Source: an uncultured Anaerolineales bacterium (lineage in GTDB: Bacteria > Chloroflexota > Anaerolineae > Anaerolineales > Villigracilaceae). From it: DNA of 16,937 bases. Under the pieces are notes generated by a model, which made no database searches, was not told the DNA's origin, and saw only the letters and a list, made by a program, of their open reading frames with translations. The first letter of the stretch is position 1; each line of letters opens with the position of its first letter. A program made the translations under genes and the position numbers. Location of the stretch: the NCBI GenBank assembly GCA_938008865.1, contig CALLJA010000433.1:1-16937 (forward strand), read 5' to 3'. This document shows positions 1-8,048 of the stretch, piece after piece.

Positions 1-374
1 GCGGCGATCTGGTCGGGCAGGTCGGCATCTGCGGCAACGGGCGGGTCGAAAACGCCCGTGGTATAGAGCCAGTCCCCGTCCACAGCGCGGCGGTAGATGC
101 AATCCAGAAAGTCGAAATGGGCGGTTTTGGCGCCCACGAGGGAAGCAGCCAGGTTGTCTTCGGCGCGGCGCGCGAGTATCGTCTCGTCGGCTGAGGCAAA
201 GCCCCACTGATAATGAATGGCCTGCGCCAGAGGCGAGAGCGTGCCCTCGGGCGGGAATCCGCTCATCAGGGTCCAGATCTCCACAGGCAGGCCCGCGCGG
301 GTCTGCTCATAGATCAAACCACCCGCCGACAGCACGGCGTCGTCCAAATGGGGGGAAACATAGATCCAACGCAT
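1..374 (-). CDS. PIG-L (LmbE-like) family deacetylase, C-terminus outside window
   Basis: The visible 124 residues start MRWIYVSPHLDDAVLSAGG. This matches the N-terminal signature of the PIG-L/LmbE family, where an H-x-D-D motif (here H9, D11, D12) holds the catalytic zinc. A second family hallmark, RRAEDNLAA, follows at about residue 70. Characterised members remove N-acetyl groups from amino-sugars such as GlcNAc-PI, the mycothiol or bacillithiol precursors, or chitobiose. The substrate here cannot be told from this fragment. The protein starts without a signal peptide, so it is probably cytoplasmic. It is divergent from the PilZ gene with a 71-base gap. The start is the only Met just ahead of the Rossmann-like first strand. 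The C-terminal half and the last zinc ligand (the HxxH region) lie off the window. Family assignment is firm; specific function is unknown. Confidence 0.85.
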   Translation of the reverse strand, partial: MRWIYVSPHLDDAVLSAGGLIYEQTRAGLPVEIWTLMSGFPPEGTLSPLAQAIHYQWGFASADETILARRAEDNLAASLVGAKTAHFDFLDCIYRRAVDGDWLYTTGVFDPPVAADADLPDQIA

Positions 375-445
375 GGCGCCATTTTTACCATAAAAATGCA
401 ATTCTCCAGCGGAAAAGTGCATGTACACTATGGACAGGAGCAGCC

Positions 446-832
446 ATGCAGGAACGACGCAAGCAGGACCGCAAGAACCTGATCGCCTATTCGCAGGTCT
501 TCGACTTGTACGGCGGGATTATGCTGGGTTACCTGGGCGACCTGACACCCTCGGGCGCGATGGTGATCGGGGAGCAGAAAGTGGCCGTCGGCACAGAGTT
601 GACCCTGCAACTGGTGGTACCCGCCCTCGAACAGGAGACGGCCCGCCGCATTTCGATCCCCGCGCGCGTGGCCTGGTGCGAACCAGACGTAAGCCCGAAC
701 TTCCACGACATCGGCTTCGAGTTCAAGGAAGTGAGCGAGGAGCATAGGAAGGTCATCGAAGCCATCATGCAGACCTACGAATTCCACCGCGAAGTGCCGA
801 AATACCCCTATCGGCCCGCGGCGAGGCGGTGA
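446..832 (+). CDS. PilZ-domain protein, predicted cyclic-di-GMP receptor
   Basis: A 128-residue protein made almost entirely of one PilZ domain. The RxxxR motif is R5-K-Q-D-R9. The second motif, normally [D/N]xSxxG, reads D32-L-T-P-S-G37, with Thr in place of Ser; such variants are seen in the family. These two motifs normally clamp a c-di-GMP dimer. The rest shows the expected beta-barrel pattern (strands around 45-60 and 70-80, including IPARVAWCEPD) and a C-terminal helix (EEHRKVIEAIMQTY). There are no TM segments or extra effector domain, so it probably acts by binding a partner protein. A GGAG ribosome-binding site lies about 8 bases ahead of the ATG. A strong terminator follows at once, so the gene is probably monocistronic. 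The output (motility, polysaccharide or other) cannot be inferred. Confidence 0.88.
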   Translation: MQERRKQDRKNLIAYSQVFDLYGGIMLGYLGDLTPSGAMVIGEQKVAVGTELTLQLVVPALEQETARRISIPARVAWCEPDVSPNFHDIGFEFKEVSEEHRKVIEAIMQTYEFHREVPKYPYRPAARR

Positions 833-837
833 ACAGC

Positions 838-867
838 ACAGCCCGACTTTCGTCGGGCTGTTTTTTT
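838..867 (+). terminator. Intrinsic terminator of the PilZ gene
   Basis: A perfect 10-bp stem, ACAGCCCGAC (838-847) pairing with GTCGGGCTGT (852-861), has a TTTC tetraloop and is followed by a run of seven Ts (861-867). It begins 6 bases after the PilZ stop. On the minus strand no T-run follows the hairpin, so it does not look like a classic terminator for the convergent amylase gene ending at 886. Confidence 0.92.
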
Positions 868-885
868 GCGTGACCGACTGTATTT

Positions 886-3765
886 TTATTTCTCCGCTTT
901 CGTCGACCCCTTGCTGGCGGATTTCTTCACAGTCGTCGGTTTTGTCGCCGTCGTTGCCGAAGGCTTCTTCGTCGCTGCAGGCTTCCTGACTGCCGAAGAT
1001 TTCTTGGCAGTGGTTTCTTTCTTCACCTTCGCAGGCTTTTTGACCTTTGTCGCCGTGCTGGTCTTGGCCGCGGGTTTCTTTGCGGTGGAAGTCTTCTTTC
1101 CACTTTCTTCTTTCCTCTTCGTCACGGCCTTCTTGCGCGGCTTCTTGACCTTGACTTCCTCGACGACTTCCTCTTCCTTGACGGCAAACAATTCATCATA
1201 CTTGGCCTGGACCGAATCCACGCCCGCGCCGCCCAGGGCCTGATGGACGGCGTCCCATGAGTCGCCGTCCACGAACCACCAGTCCATGAAGACGTGGCAG
1301 TGGTAAGCGGATAATTCGGCGTAGATGCCGCGTTCCCAGATCTCGGCGCACGGGCGGATGAATTCGAGGTGCGAGGTGTAATCGCGGAAGATGGCGTAGC
1401 CTTCGCGCGGCAGGCCGAGCGCTTCGCCAAGGGTCGTCTGCACGAGCTGGCCCGAGTTCTTGTCCAGCGCGGCGGCAGAGACTTTGATCCAGCCGCGGGT
1501 GTCGGCGTAGCGGTTATGGTAGATGACCAGTCCGCGCTCGTCATTGTAGCGGTTGGAGTAGGAGAAGACGTTCTCGTCTACGCCGCCGTCGGTGGCGTAG
1601 AAATCGTAGAGTTGAAAGGCCTCCACCTCGGCGAACAGGTAGCGGCGATGCAGCAGCGGGAAGATCTTCCACTCGTGGCCGCGGATCAGGCCGTCGTCGG
1701 GGGTCTCGTCCCATTTTGGCTTGCGGAATTCCATGCCGTATTTCTCATGGAAGCCTTCGATCTGTCCGTGGCCGAACATGGGCAGGCCTGGCAGCGTGGA
1801 AAGCACGGTGGCGATACCGAAATATTTGTCGCCGTTGCCGAACTGCTCGACGGCGGTCTTTTCGTCGGGGTTGTTCATAAAGTTGACGTAGCGCTTGAGG
1901 ATCTGCGGGTCGAACTCCAGCGTGTTCTTGATGGCCGAGCGGTATTTGGCGTTGTCCTCGTCGCGCAGCATGTGCATGAAGGCCGAGTTATAGACGCGGT
2001 GCATGCCCAGCGTGCGGACGAAGTACCCTTCCATCAGCCAGAAGGCTTCGGCCAGGAGCAGCGTATCGGGCACCTCAGCGGCGACACGGTCCACGACCTC
2101 GCGCCAGAATTCCTCGGGGACGGCGGCGTCGAAATCGGCTTTGGTCATGCCGTGTTCGGCGCGCGAGGGGATGGCTCCGCCCGCGCCTGGTTCGGGGAAC
2201 CACAGGCGCTGGATGTGCTTCTTGGCCAGCGTCATGGCCGCGTCGAAGCGGATGACGGGGAAGTTGCGCGCCACGTGCAGGATGGTCTGGATGACGGCCT
2301 CACGCACGTGGGCCTTGGAATAATCCAACTGGGCGGTGTCGTTCCACGGGAAGGAGGTGCCATCGTTGCCGTGATAAATGTAGCGCGTCTCGCCCGAAGA
2401 ACGGTCGTAACGCTTGAAAACCACCGACGCATCCGAGTGGTTGTAGTAATGGTCCTCGAGGATGACGCCCGCGCGGCCATCATCGGACAGGTCTTCGGAG
2501 TTGAATGTGTAGCCAGGGTAAGGCGGGTTCGGGAGCGAGAGGAACCAGTCGGGGTGGGCCATGACCCACTCCGAGTCGATGCCCATGTGGTTGGGGACCA
2601 TGTCCGCCGAGAGACGCAGGCCGCGCTGCCAGGCGCGCGAGCGCAGGTTGTTGAGCGCGTTCCAGCCGCCCAGGTCTTCGGCGATGTCGTAACTGTGCAG
2701 GGAATAGGCCGAGGCGACGGCGTCGTCCTGCCCCATGCGCTGTTTGATGCGCTGGCTGGCGCGGCTGCGCTCCCACAGGCCGATCAGCCACAGGCCCGTG
2801 AACCCGCGCTGGGCCAGCAGGTCGAGTTCCTCGTCGGGGACCTGGTCAAGGGTGTGGATCCAGCGTTCGTACTTGCGCGAAAGCTGTTCCAACCAGACGT
2901 AGGTATTCTTGGCCATCAATACCAGGCGCGGCATCCAGTCGCGGTCGGGGCTGAAGCGTTCGTACTCGGCATAATCCGCGCCGCCGTAGGTGGGGATGGG
3001 CGCTTCGGGCTTGAAGTGGCCTGGCCCCGCGTGGCGGATGACCTCCTCGCGGATGAAGTCCATGCCGCGCAGGATGCGGGTGATGAAACTCTCGCCGAGC
3101 AGGAAGCCCCACTTGTCGAGGATGAATTGCAACTGGCCTTCGAGCGAGTACGGCGAGGCCTTGGCGGGCGCGGTCAACAGGTCGAGCAGGGTCTCGCCGC
3201 CGCGCTGGGCCGACCCGCTGAAGACAGGCTGGTGCGAGAGGAAACGGCCGAGCAGGGTCAGGGCCTGGTCATAGGCGGGGGATTTGAGGGACGAATCGTC
3301 GAACAGGTCGCGATAGGGATGGATGGCGGGATTCTGGTTGTTGACGTGGACGAGCAGTACTTCCTCGACGGCGATCTGGCGGTGCGGACGTCCATCGGCG
3401 GCGCCTTCGAGATGCTGGGCCGCGCTGACGACCCCGCCCGCGACGGCCAGGGGCGGGAACTCTTCGATGAAGCGTATCAGGGTCATATCGAGCGGCTCGC
3501 CCAGGCCCGCCTGGATGTATCCCAACGCGCGTGTGAGCAGGCCCGGGTTCTGCAGCTCGTATTGGCGCAGCAGGATGCGCAGCACCTCGTCGAGCAGGGA
3601 CATGGCCTGGATATCGGAAGCAGGCACGGGGTCCGCGCGCTGGGCCGACATCTGCTCGGCAAAGCGGCGGGCGGCGGAGTAATCCTTGAAAACGGCGCGG
3701 CCATCGGGTCGGAAAAAATCCTGGTCGAACTGATACTTCTGGCGCGCAAAACGGGAAATGAGCAT
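886..3765 (-). CDS. GH13 / alpha-amylase-family protein with long N-terminal region and Lys-rich tail
   Basis: A 959-residue protein. The GH13 barrel occupies roughly 305-700 and shows the four conserved regions: I, D388-MVPNH; II, RFDAAM with the catalytic nucleophile D508; III, LLLAEAFW with the acid/base E573; IV, NNPDE with the transition-state Asp D634. The complete triad predicts an active alpha-glucan or alpha-glucoside hydrolase or transglycosylase. Residues 1-300 hold no recognisable catalytic motif and look largely helical. Residues about 700-860 probably form the C-terminal beta domain. From about 873 to the end the sequence is a low-complexity Lys/Ala/Thr/Ser tail (repeated KKPA, KKSA, TKP units), like histone H1 tails. 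No signal peptide is seen, so it is probably cytosolic and may act on storage glucan or maltodextrin. The start is supported by a GAGG site 5 bases upstream. The exact GH13 subfamily cannot be named. It stands alone, divergent from the histidine kinase. Confidence 0.85.
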   Translation of the reverse strand: MLISRFARQKYQFDQDFFRPDGRAVFKDYSAARRFAEQMSAQRADPVPASDIQAMSLLDEVLRILLRQYELQNPGLLTRALGYIQAGLGEPLDMTLIRFIEEFPPLAVAGGVVSAAQHLEGAADGRPHRQIAVEEVLLVHVNNQNPAIHPYRDLFDDSSLKSPAYDQALTLLGRFLSHQPVFSGSAQRGGETLLDLLTAPAKASPYSLEGQLQFILDKWGFLLGESFITRILRGMDFIREEVIRHAGPGHFKPEAPIPTYGGADYAEYERFSPDRDWMPRLVLMAKNTYVWLEQLSRKYERWIHTLDQVPDEELDLLAQRGFTGLWLIGLWERSRASQRIKQRMGQDDAVASAYSLHSYDIAEDLGGWNALNNLRSRAWQRGLRLSADMVPNHMGIDSEWVMAHPDWFLSLPNPPYPGYTFNSEDLSDDGRAGVILEDHYYNHSDASVVFKRYDRSSGETRYIYHGNDGTSFPWNDTAQLDYSKAHVREAVIQTILHVARNFPVIRFDAAMTLAKKHIQRLWFPEPGAGGAIPSRAEHGMTKADFDAAVPEEFWREVVDRVAAEVPDTLLLAEAFWLMEGYFVRTLGMHRVYNSAFMHMLRDEDNAKYRSAIKNTLEFDPQILKRYVNFMNNPDEKTAVEQFGNGDKYFGIATVLSTLPGLPMFGHGQIEGFHEKYGMEFRKPKWDETPDDGLIRGHEWKIFPLLHRRYLFAEVEAFQLYDFYATDGGVDENVFSYSNRYNDERGLVIYHNRYADTRGWIKVSAAALDKNSGQLVQTTLGEALGLPREGYAIFRDYTSHLEFIRPCAEIWERGIYAELSAYHCHVFMDWWFVDGDSWDAVHQALGGAGVDSVQAKYDELFAVKEEEVVEEVKVKKPRKKAVTKRKEESGKKTSTAKKPAAKTSTATKVKKPAKVKKETTAKKSSAVRKPAATKKPSATTATKPTTVKKSASKGSTKAEK

Positions 3766-3821
3766 GGTAACCTCAACGGATGAATTTCGGCGAAGAAAGC
3801 AGCTTACACCTTACAATCTTA

Positions 3822-3827
3822 ATGATA
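3822..3827 (-). promoter_or_regulatory. Candidate -10 box for the amylase gene
   Basis: On the minus strand this reads TATCAT (5 of 6 to TATAAT), 57 bases upstream of the amylase start codon in the 96-base divergent gap. No convincing -35 hexamer is visible at 16-18 bases, so this is a weak call. Confidence 0.3.
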
Positions 3828-3847
3828 CCCCATTCATCGATTTCGAG

Positions 3848-3853
3848 TATACT
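3848..3853 (+). promoter_or_regulatory. Candidate -10 box (TATACT) very close to the kinase start
   Basis: TATACT (5 of 6 to the consensus) ends 8 bases before the ATG at 3862. A transcript from this box would start at or next to the start codon. There is no Shine-Dalgarno sequence between box and ATG, which fits a leaderless mRNA. No good -35 is visible. The box lies in an 8-base palindrome, AGTATACT. Confidence 0.4.
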
Positions 3854-3861
3854 TTCGGGCA

Positions 3862-6147
3862 ATGCCCGCCCTTGACCCACAAATGCTGACGCTGATCGGG
3901 CTGATCCTCCTGGCGGCCCTGTACATCCCCGTGCTGGTCTTTACCTTCCAACGCAGCGAAGGCCAGGAGACCAGCGGCGGGCTGGTAGCCGCCTATGCCC
4001 TGTCTGCCATGGCGCTGACGGTGGGCGAGGCGCTCTGGCGCAGCGGCCGCCTGCCGAACATGAGCGAGAGCCTGGCGCAGGAGACTGAATTGTACGTGGC
4101 CCTGGCGCTGGCCTTTGCGGCCATGCTGGCTGTGCATACCTTCATGCGTCGTCGCAACTGGTGGGTGTGGATCATTGCGGGCGTAGTGTGGATCGTGGTG
4201 CTGGTAACGCTGCTGGTGACCCTGCCCGGCATGCCCGAGGTGGTGTGGACCAACGGCCAATGGGCCATGCCGCGCGAACGGCTGGGGGTGGCCTGGGCGC
4301 TGATCGGCTGGATATTCTTCGTGGCGGCGGGCATCATCACGGTGGTACGCGCCCAACAGCAGACGCGCCAGCCGCTGCTGCGCAACCGTCTTTCCTACTG
4401 GATCGTCCTCTACAGCCTGGCGTTGATCAACGACATGTTCGTGATCGGCGGGCAGGCCCTGCCCGGCAACCCGCTGCGCCTGGGCGCGGCCGTCATCCTG
4501 GCCTACGTGGCGCTGACCCACGACATGCCCGACGTGCGCCAGATCGTGCGGCGCGTGCTGGTCTACCTCATCACCACGGTATTGATCGTGGCGATCTACA
4601 TCGCGGGCTTTCTCTTCACACAGACCGTCTTCCGCGCGGCCCCGGCCTACAACCCGCTGCTGATCGGCGCGGCCATCGCGCTGGTGCTGTCGCTGCTCTT
4701 CACGCCGTTGCTGAGCGCCGTCCGCCGCATGGTGGATGGCTGGCTGCGAGCCGACCAGTACGACCCAGGCCGCGCCCTGCACGAATACAGCGAAAGCATC
4801 AGCAACATCCTCGAAATGGACCGCCTCGCCACGGTCGCGGTCGGTATCATCATGGAAACCATGCGGGTGGAGCGCGGCTTCCTCTTCTTGGTGGACAGCG
4901 GCACGACCGCCGAAGGCCGAACGCTCTACCGCCTGCGTTCGGCCCGCAGCCAGACCGAGCGCCAGATCATGACCCTGCAGATGGACGACACGGGGGCCAT
5001 TGCCGCCTACTTCATGCGCGAACAGCGCCCCCTGCTACAATACGACCTGGACCTGCTGCCCGCCTACCGAGCCTTGACCCCGCTCGAACGGGAATGGTTC
5101 CGCCGCCTCGAAACCGAGGTGTACGTGCCGATCTTCGCCAAGCGCAAGTGGATTGGGATGCTGGCCTTCGGCGCAAAACTAAGCGGTAATCGCTACACGA
5201 ATGAAGACTTGGTCACGCTCAGCGCTCTGGCCAACCAGACCGCCGTAGCGCTCGAAAACGCCCGCCTGGTGGACAACCTGATGCGCCTCAACACCGAGCT
5301 GCGCCAGGCCCGCCGCGCGCTGGAAAAGTCGAACCGCGACCTGGAACGCCTGGACCAGACCAAATCGGATTTCATCAGCATCGCCTCGCACGAGTTGCGC
5401 ACGCCGTTGACGGTCATCAAGGGCTACACCGAGATGTTGATGGAAGACTCCAACCTCGACCCGAACTACAAGCCCATCATCAAAGGTATGCACGACGGCA
5501 CCCTGCGCCTGCACCAGATCATGGACTCGATGTTCGACATCGCGCAGATCGACTCGCGCACGATGCAGTTGAACCTGCAGCTGATCAACCTGGCAGAGAT
5601 GATCCAGGAAGTGTCCGCCGAGCAGACCAAGGTCGTCAAGGAACGCGAACAGGCCATCACCATCGACCTGCCCGTCCTGCCCTACATCAAAGTGGACCCG
5701 GGCAGCATCCGCAAGGTGCTCACCCATCTGGTCGCCAATGCGGTCAAGTTCACGCCCAACAAGGGCAGGATCATCATCACGGCGCGGCCGGTCAGCCCGA
5801 ATGCGGGCGAACTGCCCAACGGCGGCGTCGAGATCGTGGTCAGCGACACCGGCGTGGGCGTGGACCCGAACATGCGCGAGATCATCTTCTCGAAATTCTA
5901 CCAGCCGGGCCAGCTCACCAAACATTCCACCAGCAAGACGCGTTTCAAGGGCGGCGGCTCGGGGCTGGGACTGGCGCTCTCGAAGGGCATCATTGAGGCG
6001 CACGGCGGGCGCATCTGGGTGGAAAGCCCGGGCTACGACGAGGTGAATTTCCCGGGCAGCCACTTCCACGTGGTCGTGCCGCTCACCAAACGCGAGGAAA
6101 GTTCCACCATCCCGATGTCGAAGGTGATGAACGTCAAGATCGAGTAG
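3862..6147 (+). CDS. Membrane sensor histidine kinase: multi-TM, GAF, HisKA, HATPase
   Basis: A 761-residue kinase. About nine hydrophobic segments fill residues 9-285, resembling the 7TM-type histidine-kinase N-terminal sensor plus two extra helices. A GAF-like domain follows (about 315-470), then a short coiled-coil signalling helix (470-500). The HisKA domain carries the phospho-acceptor H510 in ASHELRTPLT. In the ATPase domain the N box is at N626 (LVANAVKF), the G1 box is DTGVG at 662-666 and the G2 box is GGGSGLGL at 697-704. All catalytic motifs are intact. It should autophosphorylate and pass phosphate to a response regulator, but no regulator gene lies beside it, so it is an orphan here. 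The signal is unknown; a 7TM plus GAF layout could sense a membrane-borne or small cytoplasmic ligand. It is convergent with the hydrogenase operon, and nothing shows that it controls that operon. Confidence 0.92.
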   Translation: MPALDPQMLTLIGLILLAALYIPVLVFTFQRSEGQETSGGLVAAYALSAMALTVGEALWRSGRLPNMSESLAQETELYVALALAFAAMLAVHTFMRRRNWWVWIIAGVVWIVVLVTLLVTLPGMPEVVWTNGQWAMPRERLGVAWALIGWIFFVAAGIITVVRAQQQTRQPLLRNRLSYWIVLYSLALINDMFVIGGQALPGNPLRLGAAVILAYVALTHDMPDVRQIVRRVLVYLITTVLIVAIYIAGFLFTQTVFRAAPAYNPLLIGAAIALVLSLLFTPLLSAVRRMVDGWLRADQYDPGRALHEYSESISNILEMDRLATVAVGIIMETMRVERGFLFLVDSGTTAEGRTLYRLRSARSQTERQIMTLQMDDTGAIAAYFMREQRPLLQYDLDLLPAYRALTPLEREWFRRLETEVYVPIFAKRKWIGMLAFGAKLSGNRYTNEDLVTLSALANQTAVALENARLVDNLMRLNTELRQARRALEKSNRDLERLDQTKSDFISIASHELRTPLTVIKGYTEMLMEDSNLDPNYKPIIKGMHDGTLRLHQIMDSMFDIAQIDSRTMQLNLQLINLAEMIQEVSAEQTKVVKEREQAITIDLPVLPYIKVDPGSIRKVLTHLVANAVKFTPNKGRIIITARPVSPNAGELPNGGVEIVVSDTGVGVDPNMREIIFSKFYQPGQLTKHSTSKTRFKGGGSGLGLALSKGIIEAHGGRIWVESPGYDEVNFPGSHFHVVVPLTKREESSTIPMSKVMNVKIE

Positions 6148-6173
6148 GGCCGCCCGCTGCAAAAGAGAATCAG

Positions 6174-6201
6174 AACCGCCAGCACACGCTGGCGGTTTTC
6201 T
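6174..6201 (+). terminator. Terminator hairpin between convergent kinase gene and hydrogenase operon
   Basis: A 10-bp stem, AACCGCCAGC (6174-6183) pairing with GCTGGCGGTT (6188-6197), has an ACAC loop and is followed by TTTTCTT on the plus strand. It sits 26 bases after the kinase stop. Read on the minus strand, the downstream tract is CTGATTCTCTTTT. That is a weak U-tract, so any role in ending the hydrogenase operon is less certain. Confidence 0.8.
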
Positions 6202-6242
6202 TGTGCAAAATTTCTTCCTTCGACCACGCAGCGCGGCCCCGC

Positions 6243-6776
6243 TCAGGGCGGTGTAAGCGGCGCAAACGCCTCGACGATCTCATCCACGGCGCGGCGGACG
6301 GGCGCGCTCAGGTCTTCCATGACCTCGTTCTGTTCGGGCTGGATTCCCAGCACGGTCACCGCGCAGCCAAATTCCATTTCGATGAACTCGGCCAGGATCG
6401 AGAGCGGCAGGCTGTGGCTGGAGGCGCTCATGCCGTCGATGGTGTTCAACTCGATCCAACGCACCGTGCCGGGCGGCTCGTCCATGTGGGCGGCATCCAG
6501 GAAGATGACCTGTTCGGGCTGGAACCTGCGCAGGGCGGCGGTGACGTTCTCGGGGGCGGGTCCGCCTTCGAGCGCGAGGAAATGGCCGCAGGGCGTCCCG
6601 CGTGCGATAATCTCGCGCACCGCCACCAGGGCGGCGGAATCGTCCCCGCGCAGGTCGTTGCCCACCCCCACCAGGCAGGTGCGCGGCGGGACATAACCGT
6701 TATTCTGATTTGGCGGGCTCGGCCTTATTTCCAGAGAACTTTGCCAGGAGGGTATCGATGTCTTCGTCGCGTCCAT
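6243..6776 (-). CDS. hycI: HycI-type hydrogenase maturation endopeptidase
   Basis: A nickel-dependent protease family that trims the C-terminal peptide from the [NiFe]-hydrogenase large subunit once the metal centre is loaded. The 177-residue product shows the core GVGNDLRGDD (36-46), GGPAPEN (71-77), IFLDAAHMDEPPG (metal-binding Asp D94) and SSHSLPL (metal-binding His H121), then LGIQP. These elements match E. coli HycI in order and spacing. It is last in the hydrogenase operon, and its substrate is surely the large subunit encoded at 8049-9719. The start at 6776 has a GAGG site 6 bases upstream. It makes the gene overlap the ferredoxin gene by 77 bases and gives an unusually long leader (about 33 residues) before the core. 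No ATG, GTG or TTG exists closer to the core. TTG at 6788 is the only other nearby choice. Confidence 0.88.
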   Translation of the reverse strand: MDATKTSIPSWQSSLEIRPSPPNQNNGYVPPRTCLVGVGNDLRGDDSAALVAVREIIARGTPCGHFLALEGGPAPENVTAALRRFQPEQVIFLDAAHMDEPPGTVRWIELNTIDGMSASSHSLPLSILAEFIEMEFGCAVTVLGIQPEQNEVMEDLSAPVRRAVDEIVEAFAPLTPP

Positions 6777-7125
6777 ACAACACCTCAAAGGCTTCCTTGT
6801 TCAGCGCGGCCAGTTCCCAATCTTCGTTGGACATGCCCATGCACTTGAACTTGCAGGACTGGATGCACTGGCCGCAATAGGTGCAGCGGTCCACATGGTA
6901 ACGGGCCACGAACTTCTTGGCGGCGCGGTCGAGGATGACGATCTCCAGCGCGTCGGAGGGACAGTCTTTGGAGCACAGGTTGCAGCCCGTACACTTGGCG
7001 GGATCGTAGAACAGCTTGCCGCGGAAGCGGTCGGCCACTTCGGGCCGCTCGAACGGATATTGCTCCGTGACGGGTTTCTTGAAGAACGAGGTCAGCAGGT
7101 CTTTGAACATCGAGCCGATTTTCAT
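6700..7125 (-). CDS. Two-[4Fe-4S] ferredoxin-like subunit of group 4 hydrogenase (HycF/MbhN/NuoI-like)
   Basis: A 141-residue polyferredoxin subunit with two full CxxCxxCxxxC motifs: C45, C48, C51, C55 (followed by Pro) and C81, C84, C87, C91. Both [4Fe-4S] clusters therefore look intact. In complex-I-like hydrogenases this subunit passes electrons between the soluble donor side and the proximal cluster of the small subunit. The N-terminal 35 residues (KDLLTSFFKKPVTEQYPFE) resemble the NuoI-type amphipathic segment that lies on the membrane arm. Residues 98-141 form an acidic and polar tail without cysteines. A strong AGGAGG site lies 6 bases from the ATG. It sits 9 bases after the NuoH-like gene, as in hyc, coo and mbh clusters, and overlaps the protease gene downstream. 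Confidence 0.9.
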   Translation of the reverse strand: MKIGSMFKDLLTSFFKKPVTEQYPFERPEVADRFRGKLFYDPAKCTGCNLCSKDCPSDALEIVILDRAAKKFVARYHVDRCTYCGQCIQSCKFKCMGMSNEDWELAALNKEAFEVLYGRDEDIDTLLAKFSGNKAEPAKSE

Positions 7126-7134
7126 GACGGCCTC

Positions 7135-8046
7135 CTATTTCAGAACGATCAGCGCCAGGATCTGCAGCAGCGCCAGGATCGCGCCCGCGCGCCACCACAT
7201 GCCCACGGTCTGGTCGATGCGCAAGCGCACGAGCACCGATTGCAGGAAGGCCATCACCAGCAGCAGGCCGAGCGTTTTGGCGAGGAAGAACAACGGATTG
7301 CCGATGCCGCCCAGGTAGAAGGCCGTCACCAGCGTCACGCCGACCACCATCTCGACCGACTTGCCGATGTGGAAGAGGGCCAGGCCGCGCCCCGAGTATT
7401 CGGTCAGCGCGCCCGCCACGATCTCGGTCTCGGCTTCGGGGGCGTCGAAGGGCGGCAGTTCCAGTTTTCCCATCAGGCCGATCAGGGCGATGACGAAACC
7501 GACGGGCTGCAGGACGATCATCCAGTGCGTCTGGGTGTAATCCACAATGCGGCTGATCTGCCACGAGTCGGCCGCCATGGCGGGACCCAGCAGGGCCAGC
7601 AGGAAGGGCGCTTCGTAGGCGAAGAGCTGGGTCAGCGTGCGGGTCGCGCCGACGATGGAGAAGCGGCTGGCGGAGTTCCAGCCCGCCAGGCCCGTACACA
7701 TGGTCAGCAGCGAGAGCAGGTAGAGCGTGACGATCAGGTCGCCCGAGAAGGAATGGGCGGGACGCAGGCCGAAGATCGGCACGTACAGCGCGGCGGTCAG
7801 CGCACCCGCCAGCGCGAGGACGGGCAGCCCGAAGAACAGGGCGCGGTTGACGCCCAGCGGCTCGATCTCCTCCTTCGAGAGCAGTTTGATCGTGTCGGCC
7901 AGCGGCTGGAACCAGCGCGGCCCGATGCGGTTCTGGAAGCGCGCCACCAGCTTGCGGTCGGCCCACTCGTACAGCATCCCGCCCAGGATCAGGCTGATCC
8001 CCGCAGGGAAGAACATAATGGAGGTAATCGCGAGGAGGGTTTCCAT
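7135..8046 (-). CDS. NuoH-like membrane subunit of group 4 hydrogenase (HycD/MbhM-like)
   Basis: A 303-residue protein with about eight TM helices. It carries the family hallmarks RKLVARFQNRIGP (residues 30-42) and PPFDAPEAETEIVAGALTEY (206-225), the acidic loop and helix region facing the quinone or E-channel cavity in complex I. In hydrogenases this subunit anchors the catalytic arm and links redox chemistry to the proton path. The start used here is the Met two bases after the large-subunit stop (METLLAITSI). The reading frame is open upstream to 8241, but that extension lies inside the large-subunit gene and has no TM character. The length fits the NuoH/HycD family. Confidence 0.92.
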   Translation of the reverse strand: METLLAITSIMFFPAGISLILGGMLYEWADRKLVARFQNRIGPRWFQPLADTIKLLSKEEIEPLGVNRALFFGLPVLALAGALTAALYVPIFGLRPAHSFSGDLIVTLYLLSLLTMCTGLAGWNSASRFSIVGATRTLTQLFAYEAPFLLALLGPAMAADSWQISRIVDYTQTHWMIVLQPVGFVIALIGLMGKLELPPFDAPEAETEIVAGALTEYSGRGLALFHIGKSVEMVVGVTLVTAFYLGGIGNPLFFLAKTLGLLLVMAFLQSVLVRLRIDQTVGMWWRAGAILALLQILALIVLK

Positions 8047-8048
8047 GT

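Noticed and set aside
886..1150. The repetitive DNA as a CRISPR or tandem-repeat array
   Set aside because: The units are short, irregular and in frame, and simply encode the lysine-rich tail of the amylase-family protein.
1369..3783. An 804-codon open frame on the plus strand opposite the amylase gene
   Set aside because: It is antisense to a gene with a full set of GH13 motifs. Its product is low-information (rich in G, V, E, D, R, Q) with no motif or ribosome-binding site; it results from the GC-biased third codon positions.
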